Shown here: in pieces, positions 8,674 through 20,700 of the stretch
How positions within the stretch are numbered: position 1 is the stretch's first letter
Layout of the letters: every line of letters begins with the position of its first letter
Source of the DNA: Saccharum officinarum
Taxonomy: Eukaryota; Streptophyta; Magnoliopsida; Poales; Poaceae
Direction: 5' to 3'
Assembly (NCBI GenBank): GCA_020631735.1
Contig: CM036160.1
Coordinates: forward strand, 111,520,680-111,584,679
Length of the DNA stretch: 64,000 nt
The notes under the pieces: model-generated
The model's database searches: none
Told to the model about the DNA's origin: nothing
The model's input: the letters and a program-made list of their open reading frames with translations, nothing else
Program-made: the position numbers and the translations under genes

Positions 8674-11138
8674 TGAAAGGTACTTGTTTGGTTTTGGTAA
8701 TTGAGTGACAACTTAGGTGGATTAATATGTGGTTATGTGAGATACACAGGAGATTAGTCCACATGTGATTGTGTCATGAAGGAGCTTATTGCATATGAGA
8801 CATGACATGGAGTTATGTGACCAAGGTGGAGAAGATCGAGATGAGGCTTGGCTCGATGGACCGGTTGCAAGTGTGAAGGGCAAGTCGGAGGCTTTGAAGC
8901 GAGGGACCGCGTGTGACGGTGAAGTTTGGGCAAGACTTGGCGCCGATGGACCGAGGCAACGGTGAAGAGCAAGTGAGGTCAAGATCGATGAACCAATACG
9001 GTCACGTGATGATATGAAGTGAATCATATCATTTGGTGATTGGTTGGTGCATGTGTTGCATCAACGTCGGAGGAGTTGGAATGAAATACGCAAGGCAAAG
9101 GTATAACCATAGGGCATTTCCATTTCATCGGTCATAGGTGTGTAGAGAAGTTGATGACCGAGTTTAGGATAGATGGTCGTACTATCAAGAGGGGCAAACT
9201 TGTTTGCATATCGGTCATCTAGTGCCACTTGAGCGATCTAACTTTGCATACGTGTTAAGATCGAGTGGCGTGGCAAGTTGAGTGGTTAATTCCTTCGAAG
9301 AAAATGATTGTGAAAATGCTAACACACGTGCACAAGGTGGTGTTCACATGGTGGTGTTGGCACATTTACGAAGACAATGGAGTTTGAGGGGTAGAGAGGG
9401 GTTTGGGGTCCTCTCTCCCTCCCGCCAAGCTTGCGAGGTGGGATTTAGACGTTTTCGAGGAGATGAATTGTCTATTTTCCTTTACGCCGGAAGTGGGAAG
9501 AAGTGACGAAGTCGCGGAAGGTTTTCGTGCTGAGAAGCACGCGACAGACGCTGGTAGCAGAGGCGACGGACGCTGACGTCAGCGTCCGTTGGCTAACCCT
9601 AGGCGGCGCGCTGCTGGAGCATGCATCTGACGCGGCGGTGGCTGAGCGTCGGACGCGTGACGTCAGCGTCCGACGGTGCTGCGCTGAGGCGCGCGCAGGC
9701 GAAGTGCACGACGGACACGCCGGTGCTGCTGCGACAGACGCAGTGCGTCAGCGTCCGTCGTGGTGACGTTGGCGCGCGGAGAAGGAGCTCAGCAGCGACA
9801 GACGCGACGCGCGTCTGGTGCTGAAAACCGGCTTCGGGAGCTTACTGGACCGCGTCGGAAGCACGATCTTCAAAGCGACAGACGCGTCTATTGATCAGGG
9901 AATCGACCGTTGGAATTCAATTGCGCAGGACACGTGGCGGCCATCTGAGCGACAGACGCTGGGGTGCCGCGTCCGTTGCTTAGCGTCAGCATGTCTGTTG
10001 CTCGCGATTTTCGCCCAGTGAATTGCTAATGGCTATATTCGTTTGTGGGCTTATAAATACAAGTGGTGGCCGACCTTGGCAGCTACTTGGCATCCTTGGG
10101 ACTTAGTGTCCATGCTTTGAGAGTGCTAGGAGAGCCTCTAACTCACTTGTTCTTGCAAGAGTGTGAATCGATTGCGAGTGGGTTGATTCTAGTGCGTTGC
10201 TTTGAGAGATTGCATCGAGTGGCACTAGGTGATCGTCTTGCAAGCCGGTGGTGCTTGTTACTCTTGGAGGTTGCCACCTCCTAGGTGGCTTGGTGGCTTG
10301 TGGCTCTGTCGAAGCTCGCAAGAAGATTGTGCGAGGCTCCGGAGAAGCTTTGTGAGGGGGATTGTGCTCACCCCGCGGGGATCGCGAAGAGCAACTCTAG
10401 TTGAGCGTGTCATTGAGCTACCACACTTGATGGTGGGTTCTTGCAGCGCCTTTTGAGAGGCTCGGTATGTGATACCGATTAGCCGCCGAACCACGAAATG
10501 TTGATCGACACAACGAGGACGTAGCTTGGTGGCAATCAAGTGAACCTCGGGAGAAAAATCACCATGTCAATATTGTTCTTCATCTTCTCGGTGGTTTGCC
10601 TTCATGCAACACAAGCTTGTATTTACTTTCATATATACTTGTGCTTGTGTAGTTACTCTCGTAACTAGTTTGCTTGTGTAGCTTGCTAGTTGTCTTCTTG
10701 CTTGTGTAGCTAGAAGCTTTCCCTTGCGTGGCTAATTTGGTTTGTGTAACCTTGTTAGTCACATTGTTTAGTTTGTGTAGCTAAGTAATTTACGCTCTCT
10801 AATTTGGCATTGGTTGTCTTGTTATTGAGCATTGCTAGTGAGCTTAGGAGCTTTGTGCTTTTGCTTCACTAGTTGTGTAGGAGCTCCCTCGGTTGGCAAA
10901 GTACTAGTGCATAGTTTTGTGTGACCTTGCTCTAGAATTGATTATGTGAACTCTTGCTAAGCTTAACACTTTAGTTGCTTAATTAGGATCTTTGCAAGGT
11001 GCTAGAGAACTTAGATAGAGGGGGTGTAGTCTTGACTAGACCGATAAGTTTAATTCCGCATTTGTTTCGGTTAGCCAACGCGTTTAAGTTTTAGAAAGGA
11101 CTATTCACCCCCCTCTAGTCCACCATCTCGACCCTTCA
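8674..11138. mobile_element. Solo LTR of a retrotransposon (2,465 bp)
   Basis: Begins TGAAAGG and ends ACCCTTCA, short inverted ends of an LTR. It is flanked by the 5 bp direct repeat CTAGA (8669-8673 and 11139-11143). No gag or pol sequence is present and no second LTR is seen, so the internal part was probably lost by LTR-LTR recombination. The end motif CTATTCACCCCCCTCTAG is common in grass SIRE/Maximus-type copia LTRs, but the family assignment is tentative. The ORFs inside it are not convincing genes. Confidence 0.85.
9541..9959 (+). repeat. Five dispersed copies of GCGACAGACGC within the solo LTR
   Basis: Exact copies at 9541-9551, 9731-9741, 9795-9805, 9875-9885 and 9949-9959. They are interleaved with partly complementary GCGTCCG/TGACGTCAGCGTCC words. 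The section is GC-rich compared with the rest of the LTR. Confidence 0.85.
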
Positions 11139-11143
11139 CTAGA

Positions 11144-11560
11144 TCCGAATTCACTTTTTTTGCCAAACGCTTCTACCTTCACCAGCTCTATCACAAAGCT
11201 AAGCCAAATAGGCCATAAGCTAGCGAGCTATCTGTGTTAGTCTTTTTCGGGGTGGTGTTCTAAACTTATGTTGTCTGGGCTAGTTAAACTGAACGGCAAT
11301 GCTTTGTACCGAGCGTCCGGCCGGCCGGACGCGCGGACCAGGTCTGAGCGGTCCATTATTAAAAAAATCTGGACGCTTTCACCAGGATGAACCGCCTCGG
11401 CACCTTGTGCCACGTGCCCCTGCGCCTCGCGCCGGACCTGCTTCGTACCGTGCGCCCCTGCGCCTCACCCCGGACCCACCTCGTGCCTCGCGCCTCACGC
11501 TGCGCTCCCCCGCGCCCGTGTCAACAAGCCTTCATTGGGCGACAACAAGCAGATGAGCAC
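11144..11560. other. Intergenic sequence with a GC-rich segment
   Basis: 11300-11540 is GC-rich (GTCCGGCCGGCCGGACGC is a local palindrome) and can be read as short ORFs, but no known protein is recognised. It may be the end of a DNA transposon that includes the tandem repeat to its right. Confidence 0.35.
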
Positions 11561-11564
11561 ATGT

Positions 11565-11990
11565 TGCAACCGTATGTTTCATGCGTTTCATATGTATGTT
11601 GCATATGTTTCATCTAGATGTTGCAAAAGTAGATCTGGTGTTGCATATGTTATGTTGTAATGGCTATACACGTGTGTTGCAAATATATATTTCAAATATT
11701 TCAGCTGTTTTAAACATAGCAAACATTTCGTCTGGATGCTACATATGTTGCAGTGGCTATATACGTATGTTGCAAATGTGTTTTCTAAATGTTTCAGTTG
11801 TTCCATCTGGATGTTGCATGTTTTCATTGTATATTGCATGTGTTGCAGTGGCAATACACATACATTGCAAGTGTATGTTCTAAATGTTTCACCTATTTCA
11901 AATGTATGTTACAAGTGTTTTATATGGATGTTGTATATGTTGCAAACGTATGTTTCAATTGTTTCACCTGGTTTCACTATGTTGCAGCAG
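11565..11990. repeat. Degenerate tandem repeat, unit about 95 bp
   Basis: GTTGYARTGGCWATA followed by ACATA and TGTTGCAA recurs near 11652, 11747 and 11841, with related TTTCATCTGGATGTTGCA words between. About three to four diverged units. It resembles subterminal repeats of grass Mutator-like elements (inference). Confidence 0.65.
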
Positions 11991-12360
11991 GTGCTGCTCC
12001 CCACGCGCTCTGACTCGTGGGCATGCACGCGCTGCACGCACCCATCCAGCGCTGCTTATCTTTGTCATGCGGGCTAGCTCGAATAGTCAGATGTGCACGC
12101 AATGGGCGGTCAATGCCGAAATGGCCGAGCACTCTATAGTCAAAGTGTATGCGCATGCAGAGAGCCAGAGCTAGCCAGCACCCAACGACCCCTGCACCAC
12201 CAGGCTAGGTCCCCCATGATGGAGCATGCAGTCAGTGGCGCCCAAGGTAACATTGGTACGAACGTTGTGCTCCCATCATCTCTCGCATGCAGCTGGACAG
12301 GCTCCACGCACATGCTCTCCTGGTCAGGGTGGCACCATCAGCATATATAAACTAAACTGT
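11991..12360. other. Unassigned intergenic sequence
   Basis: No coding region or element ends I can support. Confidence 0.4.
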
Positions 12361-12700
12361 CATCTTCTTAAACAACAACAACAACATAGCCTTTTGTCCC
12401 AAGCAAGTTAGGGTAGGCTAGAGATGAAACCCAAAAGAGACGAGAAACAGAGAGACATATAAAGGGACATAAAGGGCACAAGACATAAGAGGATTACGCC
12501 CTAACGAATCTCTTGTGGATTTCAAATCCATGAGAGTGACTGTTTTTTACTGTCGGTTCGCCAGACCTTAGCGCACCTGTTTTTTACTATTGGTTCGCCA
12601 GACCTTAGCACACCCTCCTCCTTTACCCGGGCTTAGGACCGGCTATGTTGAGACGACTTAAGAAAGTCAACATAGCCGGAGTTTGCCATCTCCTTAAACA
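12361..12700 (-). mobile_element. 5'-truncated LINE fragment with 14 bp target duplication
   Basis: CATCTTCTTAAACA (12361-12374) and CATCTCCTTAAACA (12687-12700) flank the insert with one mismatch. On the minus strand the insert ends in CTTGCTTGGGACAAAAGGC and a GTTGTTGTTGTT tail, typical of a grass LINE 3' end. Only about 310 bp remain, with no ORF. Confidence 0.8.
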
Positions 12701-13311
12701 CATATATAAAAAAAACACACACACAGTACCTGCAGTTTACTGTTCACGCCGTTTTATCTCTTCTATTTGTGGTCATTTCACGCCACAACAAACTTACATG
12801 AAACAACCATTGGAGCATAAAGCAACTAGTAACTGATCTAGCAACCTCAAACCATTGCCCTATCACTCCCTCAAACCATAAACTGGTAAGTAGATTCTGG
12901 ATCTAATGCAGTAGCCTAAACTTATATTATTATTACCAGACAGAGTTGTTCTACGTGTTATTGAAAGAACAGGTCTCTTAGGTTTCTGCTAGAGCTCAGT
13001 AAGATCTTCGAAACTTATAATTACAAATGTTGCACTCATGTCCATTACCAATAATTTCATTGCAAAGCATACACTAAAAGCAAAAGCAGTTTCACTTGGG
13101 AATCCATGTGGTGCATGCCTGATTACCTGAAACAAATGCTGAGAACAAACATAAATGTAAGCGGTGGAAATCAAGAAACAAAGGACTGCACAAGCATTGC
13201 TTGAGGCTCACCAAATTGCACGCAGGAAGCCAGAAACATCACGTTAAAGCTGTAAATCCATAGTTTCAAAATGTGCCACCAAATTCTGTTTTCCTGGAAT
13301 GCCGACAGAAT
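12701..13311. other. AT-rich intergenic sequence
   Basis: No confirmed gene. A minus-strand segment near 13050-13127 sits between TTTGTTTCAG and GTAATG and stays open for 26 codons, but I cannot identify the peptide or link it to another exon. Confidence 0.35.
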
Positions 13312-13422
13312 TGTTGGAAGAAGTAAATTCCATTACTTGGCTAACCCTAGAAGGGTAGCTATATAGTCTCCATACATGGGCCACATGGGCCTTAGCCTCA
13401 TGGGCCTACATATACTCCAACA
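13312..13422 (-). repeat. Copia A 3' LTR (111 bp)
   Basis: TGTTGG...CCAACA ends. Identical by eye to 29851-29961. The polypurine tract (a C-run on the plus strand, GCGGGGGGG on the element strand) follows at 13423-13431. Confidence 0.93.
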
Positions 13423-13504
13423 CCCCCCCGCAGTCTGAACTACCGTCGCAGCGGAGTTCGAGGCTGAAACAAGAAAGAACACACACAACCCCCCACAGAC
13501 GCAA

Positions 13505-13916
13505 CTAGCCACTGGTGATGTTGAGGCTGGAGCGAAACTCGGCGAAGGTCGAGGACGGGAGGCCTTTGGTGAAGATGTCCGCGAACTGGGAGGTCGTCGG
13601 GACATGAAGGACCCGCACCTCGCCCATGGCCACCCGATCACGGACAAAGTGGAGGTCGATCTCGACATGCTTCGTCCGCTGGTGCTGGATGGGGTTGGTG
13701 GAGAGGTAGACCGCACTGACGTTGTCGCAGTAGATCAGTGTGCTCCTGGAGGGTGGAGTGTGCAACTCGGCAAGCAGCTGCCTGAGCCAGGCGGCCTCCG
13801 CCACGCCGTTAGCAACGGCGCGGTACTCCGCCTCGGCGCTGGACCGGGAGACCACCGGCTGGCGCTTGGACGACCACGACACCAGGTTGCCGCCCAGGAA
13901 GATGGCGTAGCCGGAG
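13505..13916 (-). pseudogene. Copia A pol: RNase H end (downstream part)
   Basis: Continues the interrupted pol with GYAIFLGGNLVSWSSKRQPV, SSAEAEYRAVANG and the family C-terminus ending LNITSG. The CGGAG at the junction is duplicated on both sides of the gypsy element. Confidence 0.9.
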
Positions 13917-16900
13917 TGTAACACCCTCGGTGTTACCGCGTCAACAAGTCACTAAATATTTTTCATAAAGTCCAAGTAGCCCTTCAAGCACGTCATGTAT
14001 CTTCACGTGAGAGCTCCATAGCCACAAAGTCAAATGACAAATTATTGTCATTCGCTAATTATTAGCATACCACTTGGTAAGATTTTTATCTCTATCAATC
14101 TCGCGACGCGCCACTGTCATCTCTCGTTGTTCTAATTATCCCGCCTTTACTTCGCTTGCTAATCACCAAAAAAAAAAAATCATCAGTGCACGACGCGCTA
14201 CCACTGCCATAGTGTGTCGCACACGCTACGCATTAATCTCACTCACAAGTTCGGCCGGCGAGCATGCCGCTCGCTCACTGCTCTGCAAACGCGGTGCACG
14301 TACTCTTTTCTCACGCCAGCCTATAGCAGCAGGGAGTTTCAACATGTCAGAACGGTACCAGAGCAAACTTTTCTCACGTAGCAATGCAGCAGTGAAGTTT
14401 TTTCAACACGACAGACTGCAGAAGCGTAGATTTTCCATACGTCGATACTGTAGCAGTGCAGGAAGCACTGTTCACGCGTGGAAATCACTGTTCACACGCA
14501 GAAGTTACTGTTCATCCGTGGAAAAATCACCTAGCCAGTGGAAAATGTTGTTTGTCCATGCAGCACGTCGTTCCCGCGGCGCTTTATTACCTTTAAGCAA
14601 GCTAGTTTAGCTACTAACCTTATGACGCGTCGTTGTCATGTCTTCGCTTCTCTATTCCTGCGTCTTCTGTCTTTAAAAGGATACGCCGAGCTATTTCGCT
14701 CCGCTGCTCACTTGTTTCTTCCTCTCAAATCAAGTTCTTCTGTTCTTGCCCGAGAGAGCTGCGTCTATCGATTTCTCCCCGAGCTATCATCAGCTGAGGT
14801 AGCTAGTTTACAATTGATCTTCTTATTCTCTAATGTTTCCTTGACCTGTGATCTCCTCCTCAATTAATTCCTTGACCTGCATAAATGAACCAGCACCCCA
14901 CCGCTGAGCACGTTCAGCCCAAAGCCCACCCTAGTCCTGACATGCTCGTAAGTCCAAGACCACTCAAAGTTCAATCCTTGAATTAATTCTCTCATGACCA
15001 AGACCTCACCACCGCACACGGCACGGAGCCAGAGGACAACCCTGCCAACTCGTTTCGTGCTTCCAGACTACTTAGCTTGTCATGACCACCCACGATCAGT
15101 GCTATATATGGCTCTGCTCCACTCCACGCAGGGCAAGCATTTGCTAAGCTCCCTGGTGTCTCTCCTCTTGCATTGCCTCCGCACATCGATCACCGTAGGT
15201 GGCACTTCATTCAATTCTGAGGTAGCTAGCCTGTAAGAATTCCTTCATTCTTCTTCTTTATTATTTTCTTGACCCGTGGTCTCATCTAGTAATTCTAGAC
15301 CCACAGTCATGTGCAAGTCAACAAGTTCAATTGCGTGATGAGCCTCCTCCAATAATACCATTTTCTTCATCTCTAGAGCTCTTTTGAATTTATGCATTTA
15401 TCATGAAATAAATTTTGTTAGGTTCCTAAATTCATGATCTATCTGTTAGTGTATTTAGTTCATGCAGTTCAGTGATACCTTTAGGGTTAATTTATTATAT
15501 TAAAATGCTTATTATTGTTATGGTTATTTAGAGAATGAATTTTTTTTATGATGCATGGTAGCTAGTGCACCTTGTTTTATTATTTATATAGTAAATTGAT
15601 ATTAACAATAAGGATGCCTTTAGTTGCTAAGATAATACATGAAATGTTTCATACTTGTTTAGTGGGAATAATAGGTAACTTTGTGTATTAGTCATTAGAG
15701 TTAGCTTAGTAGCTCGGTAGATGTATTCTTATTTTAAGAGTTGTGGTTGCCTATATATTAATTATTGCATCATCATTTCATGCATATAGTGAACGAATTG
15801 GCAGAGACCGTGACTGTCGGCGATCAGGAGTACGAGGAAATCGTTGAGGAGTACGAGGAGGAGATTCTCGTGCCGGAGGAGAACCAGGAGTCGTTGACTG
15901 ACTTTACTGACACCGCGCCTGCCCAAGGCAAGCCCCGGTGCATAACCCTTATTTTGTAAATCATTATATATATATATGTTGTGCATTTACGTTGCAGGAG
16001 TTTTATGATATCCACATGCATATATATATTTACCCATGAGCCTTACTAGTACAGGATCGTGTAGCTGCTTTGCTTAGGTTTATCGGTAGCGTGAGTAACC
16101 TGTCGTTACTCACAATAGGTGGTTATTATTATTATTACACTAATGATGAAATGATGGAAAAGGAAATGGTGACCGGGCAGGGATATGGTATGGGTATTGG
16201 TGGGTGTAACAGGTTATGTCCCGCGGCCACGGGGCATAGCTTGGTTGCACTTTTTCCCTGTCCGTGTCGATTAAGGACCGTTCGTTGCACTGGATCCCCG
16301 GTCAAGTCACAGATTTATTATCCCGAGCATATACTAGCGGATGGGGGCTAGGAAGACTTGTTACTCTCTTGTCATGGGCTCCGGCTCTTTCCGGACCGAC
16401 TGATTGGAGGCGGGGATAGGTGGAGGTCTTAGCACCGTATTGAGGCCGGGCCTCAAGTACGGGAGCTAGGAGTCCAAGTTTGGACGGGGACCTGGAAACC
16501 TGTGACAGGAGGGGAACGGGTTGGTCTTGCTTGTGCCTGGGGTACAAGCGAGGCGTGTGTTTTTTCGGGGTACCCAGCTGGGCACATTGATTCGCGAATC
16601 GCCGTTTCTACGTGACGGTACGGCTTGACTGCACTCTGGCACCGTAGTAAGAACTGGCATATGAAAGATGGAAAAATGATTCTGATTGCTCAACCCTTGC
16701 TTGATGATAGAACAGGTGCTTACATAGTAGGTTGGATAATGAATTTAACATGGCTGTTAATAATTTAATTAAATAAGGACTCACCCTTAGTATTGCTTTC
16801 CGCAAACAAGAACCCACAAGCCATAAAGCCTATCATAATCCTTGAGAGTCGGGAAATATATTCCCAGTCGGGTAAGTCTTGCGAGTACATTGTGTACTCA

Positions 16901-17270
16901 GGGTTTATTTACCCTTGTTGCAGGTGCTGCTTGAGAAGCTAACTGTTGTGTGGAGGATTCTTCTGGTGGGCACAGACGGATCCTTATACCGCTCCGCTAG
17001 ATGTTGTTTTATTCCGCTGTTTAATTTATCGCACTCTGAACTTTGGTACTGTAATAAAGAATTTCTGAGACTCTTTGTTGTATGAAATGGATTAAGTATT
17101 ATAAGCTTGTACTCATTATTGGATCCCGGGTGTAAAATTGTGGAACGTTTCGAGTTCTCCCGTTGGGTGTGCTCGACAGAACTGCTTGACTTGGCTCACT
17201 TTTGGGGTGCTTAGTGTCTAGTGGAAGACAGCGCCTCTAAAAGTGTGTTAATTCAGGCGGTTCTGCCACA
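13917..17270 (+). repeat. Gypsy 5' LTR (3,354 bp)
   Basis: TGTAACACC...CTGCCACA. Its ORFs recur exactly in the 3' LTR, so they are LTR sequence and not separate genes. An acidic 64-codon ORF lies at 15765-15959. Confidence 0.95.
15765..15959 (+). other. Acidic small ORF inside the gypsy 5' LTR
   Basis: 64 codons starting MHHHFMHIVNELAET, with a Glu-rich stretch (EYEEIVEEYEEEILVPEENQ). The GC-rich, codon-like segment stands out from the AT-rich LTR around it. The same ORF is at 23835-24029 in the 3' LTR. Function unknown; it may be a leader exon or captured host sequence. Confidence 0.45.
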
Positions 17271-17272
17271 GT

Positions 17273-17284
17273 TGGTACCAGAGC
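17273..17284 (+). other. Gypsy primer-binding site
   Basis: TGGTACCAGAGC starts two bases after the 5' LTR. It is close to the initiator-Met tRNA match TGGTATCAGAGC. Confidence 0.85.
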
Positions 17285-17756
17285 TAATAATGAGTTTACA
17301 AGCTTAATCATTTTTTTTTTCAAAAACTTAAAACTTTGACCAACAAAAGTTTGCGAAAAATAGGATGCGGTAAAATCTGCGTAAATAACTATAAGCCCTA
17401 ACAATATGGTCTATCTAGGATAGTGGCACTGATTTTATCTAACCATTTTTCTGCAGGTACACTAACTTACGCTACGTAAGAAAGCGCTAGTGTTCGGAAA
17501 GGAGTGTACGATGTGCCAAAAATTCAAACGAGTGCCGCTATATTCCGGCTTGAGTGAACGCATAGGCCGATGCATGCATTATAAGAAGAAACTCTGTTAA
17601 GCTAAACCCCCTTCACGTATAATTTTGGATAGTTAAGATGATAGGGTAATAAATAAAAAGAAATGCTTCAATCCTTAGTAAAAGCCTTGTCATTTCTCTA
17701 AGTCTCTTGTTCCTAGTCTGGAGGTTCCCTAATGGTTGGCTACTATCTGGTCGCAG
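17285..17756 (+). other. Gypsy 5' leader
   Basis: About 470 bp between the primer site and gag with no long ORF; untranslated leader of the element RNA. Confidence 0.6.
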
Positions 17757-20700
17757 ATGGATCTGAGGTCCCGTCGTGTGGGCACTGGGTCTGGTCGTGG
17801 GAGCACCAGTGCCGGTGCGGGCCGTGGCCTTGGTGAAGGTCATGGTGAAAGTGGTCGCGACAATGGCAACAACAATGCCAATGGACAGAGCCGTGAGGCC
17901 CCACTCTTGGGTCCTCCTTCCCCGCCACCACCACCACCACCTCCGATGACTCCTGCGGAGATGATGGCAGAGATGTTAGCTTCACGTCAGGAGACAGCCC
18001 GTGCCTTGGAGATGATGGCACAAGCTCTTGGTGGCTTCGTCCGTGGAGGCCACGGTGGCAACGGCGGGAACGGGGGTGGTGCCCGCGGTCTTGAGAGGCC
18101 CTGTTCTTATCAGGACTTCTTGAAGACCAACCCGCCCACGTTCACGCCGACTGCAGAGCCTCTAGACGCGGAGCATTGGCTTCGTGTGCTGGAGCAGAAG
18201 TTTCTGCTGCTCACGGTGACCGATGAGCAGAAGGTGCGCTTTGCCGCACAACAGCTTTTGGGATCTGCTAGCGCATGGTGGGATACTTTCAATGCCATGC
18301 AGCCGGTGGGTCATCCTGTGACTTGGCAGGAGTTCACCACTGCCTTCCGAGAGTACTACATTCCTGCGGGTGTTCTGAACAGGAAGCTCTCGGAGTTCTT
18401 AGACCTGAAACAGGGGAGCATGTCTGTGATGGAGTATGCCAATAAATTCAACCATCTGGCACAGTATGCTGGGACTCATGTTGACACAGATGAGAAGAAG
18501 AGGGACCGCTTCTATCGTGGCCTCTCTTGTATTTTGCAGAAAGAGCTTTATACTGGGAACTATCAGACCTTTGGTACTCTGATGAATGCTGCCATTGCTA
18601 TGGAAGGACTGCAGCGTGACACTCAGGCTGAGTGGAAGCGCAAGCGGGGAATCTCTGGGTCTTCTAGTCACCCGCAGTCACAGAAGATGCAAGTTGTCAA
18701 GAGGATGTCCTACCATCCCCCAGGTGGACAGCCATCTCGGCAGCCTCAGCAGACTCGGCAAACACCGCCGACTCAGTACCGTGCGCCTACTCAGCAGGTG
18801 CAGCAGCCCCAGGGATCGCAGTTTCCACCTCGTCAGGGGCAGATGATCAAGTCTACTGCTTGTTTCAAGTGTGGCAAGGAGGGCCACTTTGCTCGGGAGT
18901 GTCCCGAGAACCGGGCTGCTCAGTCTTCCCAGCCGTCCGCCAGCTCTCGCTTGATCAAGAGGACGATTATTAAGAAGAAGGTGCCAGTGAGTCGCTCAGG
19001 ACAGGTTAACTACACCGAGGCTGAGGAGATCCTACAGAATGAGCCTGTGATGGCTGGTATGTTTACCATTGACTCCCACCCAGCATTTGTGTTATTTGAT
19101 TCTGGAGCATCACATTCATTCATGAGCATGGGGTTTGCAGAAAGACACAATATATCTCTTATGGCTATTCCTTTTGCCTATAAAATTAGCACTCCGGGTG
19201 CGCAGATGTGCATAAATACCCGGACGGACACAGTCAGCTTAGTGCTGGCCACTCACACTTACCGTCTCCAGTTCATGTTGCTACCTGGACAAGGCATTGA
19301 TGCAATCCTGGGCATGAATTGGTTGAAGGTTTATGGGGTAGTCTTGGACCTTAAGAGGAGAGTTGTTGAGTTACGACTTCCTTCTTCTGAGGATAGGATG
19401 TCTCTCCGTATCTCTCTAAATTCTGCTTCACCAGTCGCCGCTAATGTTGAAGCTTCTCCTGATCTTGCCTCTATTCCTGTGGTCTGTGAGTTTTCTGATG
19501 TCTTCCCTGAAGATTTGCCTGGGTTACCACCAGATAGAGATGTGGAGTTTATCATAGAGTTAGAGCCTAGCACTGCTCCTATTTCACGGCGTCCTTACCG
19601 CATGGCTCCACCAGAACTAGCAGAAATGAAGAAGCAATTAGAGGAATTGCTGAAGAAGGGGTTTATCCGTCCTAGTTCTTCTCCATGGGGTTGTCCAGCT
19701 ATTTTTGTGAAGAAGAAGGACGACACTCTGCGGATGTGTGTGGATTATCGCCCTCTCAATGCGGTAACCATCAAGAATAAGTACCCTTTGCCTCGCATTG
19801 ATGCTTTGTTTGATCAGTTGGCTGGTGCTAGAGTGTTTTCCAAAATTGATCTTCGTTCTGGGTACTATCGGCGCTTCATTCCTGATTTTTCCAAGATAGC
19901 TCAGCCTATGACTAAGTTGCTTCAGAAAGACTCCAAGTTTTTGTGGAGTCTAGCCTGTGAGGAAGCTTTCCAAGCTTTGAAGAACTTTCTTACCTCTGCC
20001 CCTATTCTGGCCCAACCGGATATTGACAGGCCATTTGATGTGTATTGTGATGCCTCTAAGACAGGACTTGGTTGTGTGCTTATGCAAGAGGGACGAGTGA
20101 TAGCTTATGCTTCCCGTCAACTGAAAAAGCATGAAGTGAATTATCCCACCCATGATTTAGAGCTTGCTGCAGTTGTGCATGCTCTAAAGATATGGAGACA
20201 CTATCTATTGGGAAACAAGGTGCATATTTTTACGGATCACAAGAGCCTCAAGTATATTTTCACTCAACCCGAGTTAAATATGAGGCAAAGGAGATGGCTT
20301 GAGTTAATCAAGGATTACAATCTGGAAGTCCATTATCATCCTGGAAAAGCCAATGTGGTGGCTGATGCGTTAAGTCGAAGGTCACACCAGGATGATGAAG
20401 AGTCCTTACCTCTCTCTCACTCTGTAGTTTTAGCTCACATTGCTCTAGTCTCAGATTTGTTGGAGCAAGTTGTTATTGAGCATAAGCAGGATGCTTTGGA
20501 GATTCCTCATATCAAAAAGTTGATTGATGAAGGGCGTGGTCCCCATTTCAGCATTGATGAACAAGGTGTGGTGAGGTACAAGAATCGTTTAGTGGTTCCC
20601 GGAAGTGATGAGCTTAGAAGAAAGATTTTGGGGGAAGCCCATAGTTCCAGGCTATCCATTCATCCGGGAAGTAACAAGATGTACCATGATTTGCGCCACT

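Noticed and set aside
10063..10539. Short ORFs within 8674-11138
   Set aside because: They lie inside a solo LTR with clean ends and a target duplication; no protein similarity recognised.
12989..13174. Possible isolated exon on the minus strand (26 open codons between CAG and GTAATG near 13050-13127)
   Set aside because: The peptide is not recognised, and the sequence upstream with a plausible donor has a stop in the required phase. No partner exon found.
14074..14610. ORF of 178 codons repeated exactly at 22144-22680
   Set aside because: Both copies are inside the two gypsy LTRs. The duplication is the LTR itself; no protein family is recognised.
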